A stretch of DNA of 64,000 nt, from positions 1 through 64,000 of the forward strand of contig NZ_WUUL01000010.1 in NCBI RefSeq assembly GCF_009831235.1, read 5' to 3'. The position numbers and the translations under genes are program-made. Shown here in pieces: positions 57,338-64,000 of this stretch. The stretch's first letter is position 1, and each line of letters opens with the position of its first letter. The DNA comes from Shimazuella alba (GTDB taxonomy: Bacteria; Bacillota; Bacilli; Thermoactinomycetales; Thermoactinomycetaceae). Below the pieces are notes generated by a model. It was given only the letters and a program-made list of their open reading frames with translations. It did not search any database and was not told the origin of the DNA.

Positions 57338-57761
57338 ATGAATAACAATAAGATTTCACCAAGTACATCTAATGATTTGTATGAAATACGTTTAAGAGAA
57401 GAAATGAATCGAATTTCAACATCTGCTTACAATAATGGTATTCAGATAACAAAACTAGAATCTTCAGTAGGGTTAGAAATCCTTAGGATTTTACTTTGTT
57501 ATGCTTGCTTGTCAAGGACAGAACCTTGGCCCAATAACACTTGCAAGGAAACAAATTAAATTGATTCATCAAGACTGGTTACTTGAGCATATTCCCAAAG
57601 TCGCAAATGACTGCATAAACTTTGATGATGAGTGGGAGTATCGTAGATTATTAGAACTAATAGATGAAACAGTACCATCACTATTGAAATGGACTGTAGA
57701 GAAGGGCAAAGATTCTCTACATGAAGAAGTTCGTGAGGCATCTAAAGATTTTGCAATATAA
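57338..57761 (+). pseudogene. Frameshifted hypothetical gene
   Basis: The first frame (57338-57559) starts at ATG behind ATGGAGG and reads well to LCYAC. The second (57501-57761), in the +1 frame, carries on with CQGQNLGPITLARKQIKLIH... and ends cleanly. Both overlap at the CYAC/ACQG point, so a one-base change would give a single protein of about 140 residues, mostly helical. No family is recognised. A natural frameshift, recent decay or a sequencing slip are all possible. Confidence 0.55.
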
Positions 57762-57909
57762 TAACCGAAAGTGGGCTTCTATACAGGAGCCAATAAAGTC
57801 TTTCTATTTTCTTTTTATCTGAGAACTCCATCATGCTTAGAACAACGTTTTGTTTTTCATTTTTTCCTTTTCCTCTCATACAGTAAAAGAGAGAGGAGAT
57901 GACATAATT

Positions 57910-58887
57910 GTGAAAAAGAACTATTATATAGCAAGTGTTTTGACGCTCATTATTGTAACAATTATCTGCTATCATTCTCCTGTATTCGTATACATATCAG
58001 CATTGCGTAATCAAACTGCAACTCCTGTGTTTTTATCAGATGACGTTGGATTAAAGGCAAAGATCGATAAGGAAGCTTCCAGCCATGAATCAGCTCCTAT
58101 TAATGCACGAAATGATCGAGTATGGAAGCTAATTCCTGGTTTAGATGGGCTAATAGTGGACAAAGAAAAAACATTTGAAAAAACAAAACAACTTCATAGC
58201 AAACAAATCCAGTGGGTTTACAAAATTGTCAAGCCTGTTATTGATCTTAAGGATTTGGGGACAGGACCTATTTATCGAGGCAATGAGCAGAAAAAAGCAG
58301 TGGCACTAATGGTTAACGTAGCTTGGGGAACAGAGTACTTACCAGAGATGCTCAAAATTTTCCAAAAAGAAAATATCAAAGTTACCTTTTTCTTAGATGG
58401 TACATGGCTCAATGATCATCGTAAAGAAGGTCTAGCTTTAGAGAATGCAGGGCACGAAATTGGCAATCATGGATATACACATCGTATGATGAGCCAAGTG
58501 ACCGTAGATAGAATGCAAAGAGAAATAGGTCGTACAGAGGAAGTAATCAAACAAGTTTTTCATCATCCAAGCAAATGGTTTGCCCCTCCCGCTGGGGATT
58601 ACAATACAAAAGTTGTTCAAATAGCCAATGAATTTCGATTGGGTACTGTACTCTGGACCTTGGATACGATTGATTGGCGAAAGACGACTTCGTCTTCTTC
58701 TATGATACAAAAAGTTAGCACAAAGGTAGAACCCGGAAATTTGATTTTGATGCATCCTACTGATCGTACAGTAAAAGCATTGCCAGGTATAATTCATGCA
58801 ATAAAGCAAAAAAATCTTGTTCTTACCACTGTTTCAGAAGTACTCTCTACGAAACGTATGAACCCCCCGTTGAGGGTTCATCCTTAA
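57910..58887 (+). CDS. Polysaccharide deacetylase YlxY/PdaB-like
   Basis: The product has 325 residues. The likely start is GTG 57910 behind GAGAGGAG. A signal anchor (YYIASVLTLIIVTIICY) leads to an extracellular NodB domain: KAVALMVNVAWGTEYLPEMLKIF, VTFFLDGTWL, GHEIGNHGYTHRMM and FAPPAGDYN. The usual catalytic Asp-Asp of motif 1 (TFDD) is VNVAWG here, so the first metal/base residues are changed, as in sporulation PdaB-type and YlxY proteins. It lies between pnp and mlpA as ylxY does in Bacillus. Confidence 0.85.
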   Translation: MKKNYYIASVLTLIIVTIICYHSPVFVYISALRNQTATPVFLSDDVGLKAKIDKEASSHESAPINARNDRVWKLIPGLDGLIVDKEKTFEKTKQLHSKQIQWVYKIVKPVIDLKDLGTGPIYRGNEQKKAVALMVNVAWGTEYLPEMLKIFQKENIKVTFFLDGTWLNDHRKEGLALENAGHEIGNHGYTHRMMSQVTVDRMQREIGRTEEVIKQVFHHPSKWFAPPAGDYNTKVVQIANEFRLGTVLWTLDTIDWRKTTSSSSMIQKVSTKVEPGNLILMHPTDRTVKALPGIIHAIKQKNLVLTTVSEVLSTKRMNPPLRVHP

Positions 58888-58898
58888 TCTGGTATAGT
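58870..58898 (+). promoter_or_regulatory. Promoter of mlpA
   Basis: TTGAGG is separated by 17 bases from TATAGT, inside and after the end of the deacetylase gene. A second TTGAAT-16-TATACT (58910-58937) would start the RNA at the ribosome site itself. Confidence 0.5.
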
Positions 58899-58951
58899 GA
58901 AAATACTTCTTGAATTTGGAATCAGGAGTAGTATACTAGGAGGTTTTTTCA

Positions 58952-60181
58952 ATCATTTCCCATACCTTATCGAATGGAATACGCATCGTAGCAGAGCAAA
59001 TTCCTCACGTTCGTTCCATTGCATTAGGAATTTGGATAGGTGCAGGATCAGAGGGAGAATCCAAGCAATTAAATGGAATCTCTCATTTTATGGAGCACAT
59101 GCTTTTTAAAGGGACAACGACTCGAACAGCAAGACAAATTGCAGAAGGCTTTGACCAATTTGGGGGTCAAGTCAATGCATTCACATCCAAAGAATTAACG
59201 TGTTATTATGCAAAAGTGTTAGATCAACATTTCTCTATGTCACTCGATCTTTTAGCGGATATGTTTTTTCACTCCACGTTTGATGAACAAGAGATGGAGA
59301 AAGAGAAGAAGGTCGTCTTAGAAGAGATTTCGATGGTTGAAGATACTCCAGATGACCTCATTCACGATATGCTTTCAGAGATTTCGTTTTCTACCCATTC
59401 ACTTGGTTATCCGGTTATTGGAACAGCTGAAAACGTTTCATCTTTTACAAGAGAGCAACTCTTAAAATATAGAGAACATCATTACAATCCGAATAATGTT
59501 GTTATTGCCCTTGCTGGAAATCTCCCTAATAACTTCATGCAACAAGTAGAGAAATATTTTTCTCATCATCGAGGCGAAGCCATGCAAAGAGATGGGCATA
59601 TACCCATCTTTACTCCTCAATTGATAGCAAAGCAAAAAACAACAGAGCAATCCCATTTGTGCATCGGTTTTGAAGGGGTTTCTGTAAAGGATGCTCAACT
59701 ATACCCAGTTATTTTGTTAAATAACATTTTAGGTGGCAATATGAGTTCTCGTCTCTTTCAAGAAGTTCGAGAAGAAAGAGGATTAGCTTACTCTGTATTT
59801 TCATATCATTCTTCGCATCGCAATACTGGGTTGTTTGCAATATATGCTGGGACAAAGCATGGCCAAGAACAAGAAGTATGTAATGTGATAGAAGATGTAC
59901 TGTGTCAAGTAGCGGAACAAGGAGTATCGTCACAGGAATTAATAAAAGCTCAAGAACAACTGAAAGGCAGTATGATGTTGGGATTGGAGAGCACCAATAA
60001 CCGTATGAGCCGATTAGGGAGAAATGAGTTATTGCTGCAGAAACATTTATCACTCGATGAAATCATTGGAAAAGTGGAACAAGTAACCTTAGATAGTGTT
60101 AACTTCATGGCAAAAAGAATTTTTCAATCAGCCAAGTCGCTTGTCATTATTTCACCTGATGGAAAATTACCTACTATTTAG
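58952..60181 (+). CDS. mlpA: M16-family zinc peptidase MlpA, non-canonical start
   Basis: From ATC 58952 the product has 409 residues, the usual MlpA length. The frame has a stop at 58937 and no ATG, GTG or TTG before 59090, which lies inside the zinc motif HFMEH. AGGAGG (58938-58943) is eight bases before ATC 58952 and eleven before ATT 58955. The residues in between fit the family N-terminus (LSNGIRIVAEQIPHVRSIALGIWIGAGS). So translation most likely begins at ATC or ATT. The HxxEH motif and downstream EEISMVEDTP glutamate bind zinc; the C-terminal half is the inactive M16 domain. Confidence 0.85.
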   Translation: MISHTLSNGIRIVAEQIPHVRSIALGIWIGAGSEGESKQLNGISHFMEHMLFKGTTTRTARQIAEGFDQFGGQVNAFTSKELTCYYAKVLDQHFSMSLDLLADMFFHSTFDEQEMEKEKKVVLEEISMVEDTPDDLIHDMLSEISFSTHSLGYPVIGTAENVSSFTREQLLKYREHHYNPNNVVIALAGNLPNNFMQQVEKYFSHHRGEAMQRDGHIPIFTPQLIAKQKTTEQSHLCIGFEGVSVKDAQLYPVILLNNILGGNMSSRLFQEVREERGLAYSVFSYHSSHRNTGLFAIYAGTKHGQEQEVCNVIEDVLCQVAEQGVSSQELIKAQEQLKGSMMLGLESTNNRMSRLGRNELLLQKHLSLDEIIGKVEQVTLDSVNFMAKRIFQSAKSLVIISPDGKLPTI

Positions 60182-60211
60182 CAATTTGCAACAAAGGAGT
60201 AATCATATTAC

Positions 60212-60655
60212 ATGCAAACGGTACAAATATGTCGTATAGCTGGAAATGAAGATTTAATATTACCAAAGAAAATGTCTACTGGGGCAAGTGGATTTGATTT
60301 ATCTGCTGCTGTTACAGAAGAATTAGTGCTAAAACCTGGAGAATGGAAGTTAGTCCCAACTGGAATCTCGATCGCAATGCCTGAAAATTTAGAAGCCCAA
60401 GTACGTCCAAGAAGTGGTCTAGCTTTTAAACACGGAATTTCCATGTTAAATTCGCCAGGGACCATCGATGCAGATTATCGCGGGGAGATTAAAGTGATTA
60501 TGGTCAATTTTGGTGATCAACCTTTTCGTGTAAACAGGGGGGATCGTATTGCACAGCTGGTCTTTCAAGAAGTGGCAAAAGTCCATCTAGAGCAAGTAGA
60601 AGAATTGATCGGTACAGTTCGTGGAGCAGGTGGATTTGGTCATACTGGCGTATAA
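60212..60655 (+). CDS. dut: dUTP diphosphatase
   Basis: The product has 147 residues, the trimeric type. Motifs: ASGFDLSAA (1), [12 protein letters not shown] (2), [19 protein letters not shown] (3), [10 protein letters not shown] (4), [10 protein letters not shown] (5). All five are present and ordered. It removes dUTP and supplies dUMP. It starts at ATG 12 bases after AAAGGAG, a long spacing. Confidence 0.96.
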   Translation: MQTVQICRIAGNEDLILPKKMSTGASGFDLSAAVTEELVLKPGEWKLVPTGISIAMPENLEAQVRPRSGLAFKHGISMLNSPGTIDADYRGEIKVIMVNFGDQPFRVNRGDRIAQLVFQEVAKVHLEQVEELIGTVRGAGGFGHTGV

Positions 60656-60747
60656 GTAAAGAGAAGAGATATATGGGTCAAAGGTTAGAGAAGAAGTGTA
60701 TAGCTACCAATATTCATTATTCTATGCTAGGGCAGGGGGATCTTTCC

Positions 60748-60924
60748 ATGGGAGATGCATGTCCATTGAAGAGTTTAGAAGAAGAGTTGGAGCGAGTACG
60801 CAAAAAGCTACATCAATCTGTAAAAGGGGAACCAAGTAGATTACTGGACCCCACCGTTTTACCCATTAGTCGAGAACTTGATTTGCTCATTGTACGGTAT
60901 CAACATTTGAAGCATGGAATTTAG
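60748..60924 (+). CDS. Spo0E-like aspartyl-phosphate phosphatase
   Basis: The product has 58 residues. ATG 60748 has GGGGGA seven bases upstream; an in-frame ATG at 60673 gives 83 residues with a weaker site. LEEELERVRKKLHQ, then SRELDLLIVRYQ, is the two-helix Spo0E pattern (SxxLDxLI). These proteins dephosphorylate Spo0A~P and delay sporulation. Its presence supports a sporulating organism. Confidence 0.75.
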   Translation: MGDACPLKSLEEELERVRKKLHQSVKGEPSRLLDPTVLPISRELDLLIVRYQHLKHGI

Positions 60925-60936
60925 CAAGTATTGTTC

Positions 60937-60969
60937 AAACCCCAGAGAGTATTAGCTCTCTGGGGTTTT
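60937..60969. terminator. Terminator after the Spo0E-like gene
   Basis: AAACCCCAGAGAG pairs with CTCTCTGGGGTTTT around ATTAG. Confidence 0.9.
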
Positions 60970-61191
60970 GTGTGTAGTGTGTCCAGTAATTCGTTTGGAA
61001 TGAAATAGGGAAAGTTGAAGAAAGGTAATTGCTTTTTCATTCAACCATTGGTGGAGTCCTTTCGTTCGTGGTAATCTTTGTTGTAACTTCCAGTTCACTC
61101 AACCAAATACATAGCGTAACCAGATATTGTCACTGAAACTTGCTTGTTCTCCCCAAAATGAAATTCTTCTTTCATGCCTACTCTTACAGAA
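60970..61191. other. Intergenic, no feature seen
   Basis: No reading frame with a ribosome site and no tRNA-like or repeat structure is visible between the two terminators. Confidence 0.5.
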
Positions 61192-61237
61192 AACACGCAT
61201 TCTTTAAATGATTCCTAAAGAATGGCGTGTTTTTTTG
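61192..61237. terminator. Terminator of the minus-strand resistance-like genes
   Basis: AACACGCATTCTTTA pairs with TAAAGAATGGCGTGTT (one bulge) around a 9-base loop, with T runs on both sides. Confidence 0.75.
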
Positions 61238-61284
61238 TTTTGAGGGATTCATTTTGGCTTTAACTTGATGGGCGTGTTTCCTCT

Positions 61285-62211
61285 CTAATTGGTCAAGCTT
61301 AAAAGCTCTTTGCGAAGTCCGAAATAAGCATCCTTCCAGCCCATCTTTGCATAGAATCGTAATCCAATCAATCCATTATAATACTTAGCGCCAATTATTC
61401 TTTCCTCAAAATTAGGAATAGAAATGTCAATTTGCTGCTGATAATTCTGATATTGCTGAATCACATCGAGTGTCTGTAAGTGCCAATCTAATGTAGCAAG
61501 GTCGACTAGAAAATCGCCATATTTACCATTACTGTCAATAATGCCTGTTATATGTTGACCATCAGATAAGATATTAAACTGATGGAAATCACCATGAATA
61601 AAATAGCGATGTGGTTCATTATAGGTCGAGTAAGCCAATAAACGGTTATAACATTCATCGAACACATCCTTTTCAAGGCAGGAAGTTTTGAACAAGTCGT
61701 ACCACCCTTCCCAGAAGGAGCCCGTTTGATTCTCTGCATTAACGGCAATTACATATTCTGTCCATGAGTTATGGGTACCATTTCCGTCCGAATTTATCAT
61801 GCCATAACCGTTTGTTTCACCTAACTCAACGTGGTTCATTCGTGTTAACAACTGAACGACCTCTGGCAGCAAGTGTCGTCGTTGTTCAGGAGAACAGCTT
61901 GCTAAATTGTGACCACTGATCTTTTCAGAAATGAGATAGTCTAATGATTGGAATTTACCTAATCTGTGACAGGAAGGAAAGGGAATTCCTTGGGATGATA
62001 AGAGTTTGGAAATAAATCTTTCCTTTTCAAAATGCCCTGCCAGATCGCTAAATTTAATCACATATTCCTTATCCAAAACCACGAAGGAGAATACAGTGCT
62101 TAAGTTTCCCCCTTCCAATGGCGTTATCTCTGTCACTGTCGATTGAAAATATTCACTTAACACAACTTCCACTTGCGGGATCTCCAATGTTGGTTTTTCG
62201 TATACAGTCAT
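61285..62211 (-). CDS. Aminoglycoside phosphotransferase-family kinase
   Basis: The product has 308 residues and starts at ATG behind AAAGGATGAG. The kinase-like fold is clear: FIHGDFHQFNIL (Brenner motif, catalytic Asp) and GIIDSNGKYGDFLVDLATLDWH, where the usual DxD/DW is Asp-Ser-Asn. It resembles hygromycin/aminoglycoside phosphotransferase (APH) proteins. APH-like sequences also phosphorylate sugars or choline, so resistance is not proven. It follows an AviRa-like gene on the same strand. Confidence 0.8.
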   Translation of the reverse strand: MTVYEKPTLEIPQVEVVLSEYFQSTVTEITPLEGGNLSTVFSFVVLDKEYVIKFSDLAGHFEKERFISKLLSSQGIPFPSCHRLGKFQSLDYLISEKISGHNLASCSPEQRRHLLPEVVQLLTRMNHVELGETNGYGMINSDGNGTHNSWTEYVIAVNAENQTGSFWEGWYDLFKTSCLEKDVFDECYNRLLAYSTYNEPHRYFIHGDFHQFNILSDGQHITGIIDSNGKYGDFLVDLATLDWHLQTLDVIQQYQNYQQQIDISIPNFEERIIGAKYYNGLIGLRFYAKMGWKDAYFGLRKELLSLTN

Positions 62212-62289
62212 CTAATCTCATCCTTTTCCTATGAATTAAGGGGATATCATCCCTGGTACTTTCGTAAGAGCAAGCTAGTGTTTAACGAA

Positions 62290-63006
62290 TCAGGTGAATG
62301 GCTTCAAAAATGTTATCTTTCGTTTACCATGATGAAATGCATGAATTTTTTCAAAATTTCCATGTATTACTTTTTGTTTTTTATCGCAAACGATGGCAAC
62401 GATCGAATTGTTTAAGTCCAATATCTGATAAATATTAGTGAGCATTTGTTGTATATGATTGTCCTTAGATCCTTTCCAATCGACAATATTTCCATAAGGT
62501 AGGTCTGTAAAGACTATATTGACGTTTTGTATTGGAGGGCGTGTAATTCCCGCTATATGAAAGGGAAAACATTGCAGTTGTTTAACCGCTGTTTGATTTA
62601 ACCTTTCAAGACGTTCTACACTTTCCAAGGCATGCAGATGAGATTCTTTTTGATAAATATCAAAATCCCTTTGAAGCTGTTCCTTTCTTGCAAGAAGACC
62701 TTCCTCAGTTAGAAGTTTTAAGTTTCGTTTTGCATATTCAAGGACCTGCTCATCAATATCCGATCCATAGATTTCAGCAAAGTGTTCCCTGTAAAGAAAG
62801 CCAATGAATGTTAATAGATGTGCGCCACCACAACATGGATCATACAGAATTAAGTTTTTATCGGTCCTTAATTGGGTTAAACATCTAGACATAATCTCCT
62901 TACCTAACCTGGCAGGAAATCCCGTTGTATTCGGAGCATTATGTAATACCCTGCCACTTGCAAAATCACTATAATCCTCTTTCTCCATTTCATATTTATA
63001 AATCAT
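62290..63006 (-). CDS. AviRa-like 23S rRNA methyltransferase
   Basis: The product has 238 residues and starts at ATG behind GAGGAAC. ASGRVLHNAPNTTGFPARLGKEI and LILYDPCCGGAHLLTFIGFL, then SDIDEQVLEYAKRNLKLLT and FTDLPYG (the N/DPPY-like motif), match the AviRa family, whose founder methylates a guanosine of 23S rRNA and gives avilamycin resistance in Streptomyces. It forms a minus-strand cluster with the kinase gene. Confidence 0.75.
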   Translation of the reverse strand: MIYKYEMEKEDYSDFASGRVLHNAPNTTGFPARLGKEIMSRCLTQLRTDKNLILYDPCCGGAHLLTFIGFLYREHFAEIYGSDIDEQVLEYAKRNLKLLTEEGLLARKEQLQRDFDIYQKESHLHALESVERLERLNQTAVKQLQCFPFHIAGITRPPIQNVNIVFTDLPYGNIVDWKGSKDNHIQQMLTNIYQILDLNNSIVAIVCDKKQKVIHGNFEKIHAFHHGKRKITFLKPFT

Positions 63007-63033
63007 TGTTCCTCGTCCCCATTTAAATACTGA

Positions 63034-63411
63034 TTACGATTTGATTCTTGCCACTGGAATCCATAGCTCATATAGAGCATCTGCTTTTATAACTCGAGAA
63101 AACTGTGCATTTTCTACAAGTTCGTACCGATTCGTAAGAAACCACACGGAAAATAAATAATACCAGGTGTTATAAAATTCACGCTGCGATGTTGAAGAAA
63201 GTACAAAAACTGCCCACTGTTGCTTAGCAATTATCAACTCTATAAAAGAATTAGGACATTCTGCTACTGCATGGTCAACTGCTATATATAGGATTTCATC
63301 TACTTGTTCCATAGATACCTGCTTAAAATAAGTTTGCATATTTTTATATGTGGTTTGATCAATACCCGGAACAAAGACACCATTTTTATATATTGGTGCA
63401 GTATCTTTCAT
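63034..63411 (-). CDS. Hypothetical protein
   Basis: The product has 125 residues and starts at ATG; no strong ribosome site is seen. It looks like a compact alpha/beta domain, aromatic-rich (REFYNTWYYLFSVWFLTNRYELVEN), with one Cys and no membrane helix. No family is recognised. It precedes the AviRa-like gene by 27 bp, so it may be co-transcribed with it. Confidence 0.55.
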   Translation of the reverse strand: MKDTAPIYKNGVFVPGIDQTTYKNMQTYFKQVSMEQVDEILYIAVDHAVAECPNSFIELIIAKQQWAVFVLSSTSQREFYNTWYYLFSVWFLTNRYELVENAQFSRVIKADALYELWIPVARIKS

Positions 63412-63488
63412 ACCGAAGACAATCTTGAAGGATTCCTTAGATACAAAAACGGCAGTTGACTATCTACCAATCTTTCAATTTTTTGCCT

Positions 63489-64000
63489 TTAAAACTTCTT
63501 GAAAACATAGATAGCAGGGTACAGTCCCTTGAGACTTAGCGGGAATGCTTTTATTAATCGCAAATGTAATGATGCAGCAACTTGTAAAATCTCAGACCAA
63601 TTTCCTGATAGAATGACAACTTTCCCTTGAATTTTTATCACTCGTGATATTTAATCAAGATTGATCGGTTGATTTCGTTTGTTTCTCTCCCGAATGAAAT
63701 TTGCCTTCCAAATGAAGATTTTTGACGATTTTATCAATAGAAGTATCGGCAAAGGCTAATTCACGAGCATCCCAATGAATGACCTCTGCATAAGTATCCA
63801 TGAGATTATCTTTCGCTACATCCAGTATTTGATGATCGATATCTCCTCCGATATAGGTAGAGGAATACGATAAGATTGTGCCTGACCCCACAACATGGAT
63901 CAACAAAAATATCCTCTTCTACAGGATCTGAAAGCCAAACCATGGCATGCGCGAGAATGGGTAAAAGAGATGCTGCTGAGAAACGTCTATCATTTCGTCT
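63489..64000 (-). pseudogene. Frameshifted SAM-dependent RNA methyltransferase (TrmN/THUMP-type), runs off the right edge
   Basis: Read from the right edge on the minus strand, one frame ends FVDPCCG, and another continues SGTILSYSSTYIGGDIDHQILDVAKDNL with DARELAFADTSIDKIV. An extra G in a GGGG run at the SAM loop explains the break. Later the expected NLPFG region is disrupted, and the tail KIQGKVVILSGNWSEILQVA...YPAIYVFKKF, with its stop at 63489-63491, is in a third frame. At least two frameshifts show decay, unless caused by sequencing error. The N-terminal part lies outside the window. Confidence 0.7.

Noticed and set aside
58897-59109. 70-residue frame at the start of mlpA
   Set aside because: It is out of frame with the M16 peptidase and has no homology-like pattern; the mlpA frame fits the family.

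Overview
The window is chromosomal DNA of a low-GC, Gram-positive, endospore-forming member of the Bacillales. The reasons are Bacillus-like conserved blocks (sucCD-dprA-topA-trmFO-hslVU; rpsB-tsf-pyrH-frr-uppS-cdsA-dxr-rseP-proS; rimP-nusA-ylxR-ylxQ-infB-ylxP-rbfA-nrnA-truB-ribF-rpsO-pnp-ylxY-mlpA), strong AGGAGG-type ribosome binding sites with many TTG/GTG starts, a Spo0E-like regulator, a SAM-I riboswitch and a class D-like sortase. Several things set it apart from Bacillus: codY, xerC and the flagellar block are missing from the hslVU-rpsB interval, polC is missing between proS and rimP, and EF-Ts is short. A filamentous relative such as the Thermoactinomycetaceae would fit, but that is inference.

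Region by region. 1-6.5 kb: an orphan small gene, a ClpP-fold serine protease (SDH_sah type), two tandem ATP-grasp ligase paralogs, a VOC protein and an alpha/beta hydrolase. 6.75-10.8 kb: a methionine uptake operon (metN-metI-metQ plus an M20 hydrolase) behind a promoter, SAM-I riboswitch and terminator. 10.98-15.3 kb: a compact five-gene operon of unknown function ending in a Ycf46-like AAA+ ATPase. This is the best candidate here for an undescribed system. 15.4-23.4 kb: an amino-acid permease, an IS200/IS605-type right-end remnant, a PspA/membrane-protein pair, a glycosyltransferase-methyltransferase fusion, a glycosyltransferase-TPR protein, a TPR protein, and a GC-rich islet with an orphan gene. 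23.5-32.3 kb: TCA cycle, DNA uptake/topology, tRNA modification and HslVU protease genes. 32.3-34.5 kb: a secreted PIG-L deacetylase and a Sel1-repeat protein occupy the usual codY/flagellar position. 34.5-43.5 kb: translation, nucleotide, isoprenoid and phospholipid genes. 43.6-46.4 kb: two LPKTA cell-wall-anchored proteins, one Cys/His/Gly/Asn-rich and one with about 26 copies of a hexapeptide, and their sortase, in the place usually held by polC. 46.5-60.9 kb: the nusA-infB operon, rpsO, pnp, a polysaccharide deacetylase, an M16 peptidase that appears to use a non-canonical start codon, dUTPase and a Spo0E-like protein. 61.2-64 kb: a minus-strand resistance-like tail with an aminoglycoside-type kinase, an AviRa-like 23S rRNA methyltransferase, an unknown gene and a frameshifted RNA methyltransferase pseudogene running off the window.

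Housekeeping genes are tightly packed, often with ATGA or TAATG overlaps, and operons end in clear Rho-independent terminators. Structured 5' leaders are visible ahead of metN (SAM-I), rpsB, cdsA, rimP and rpsO. Function assignments come from motifs recognised by eye; no database search was run.
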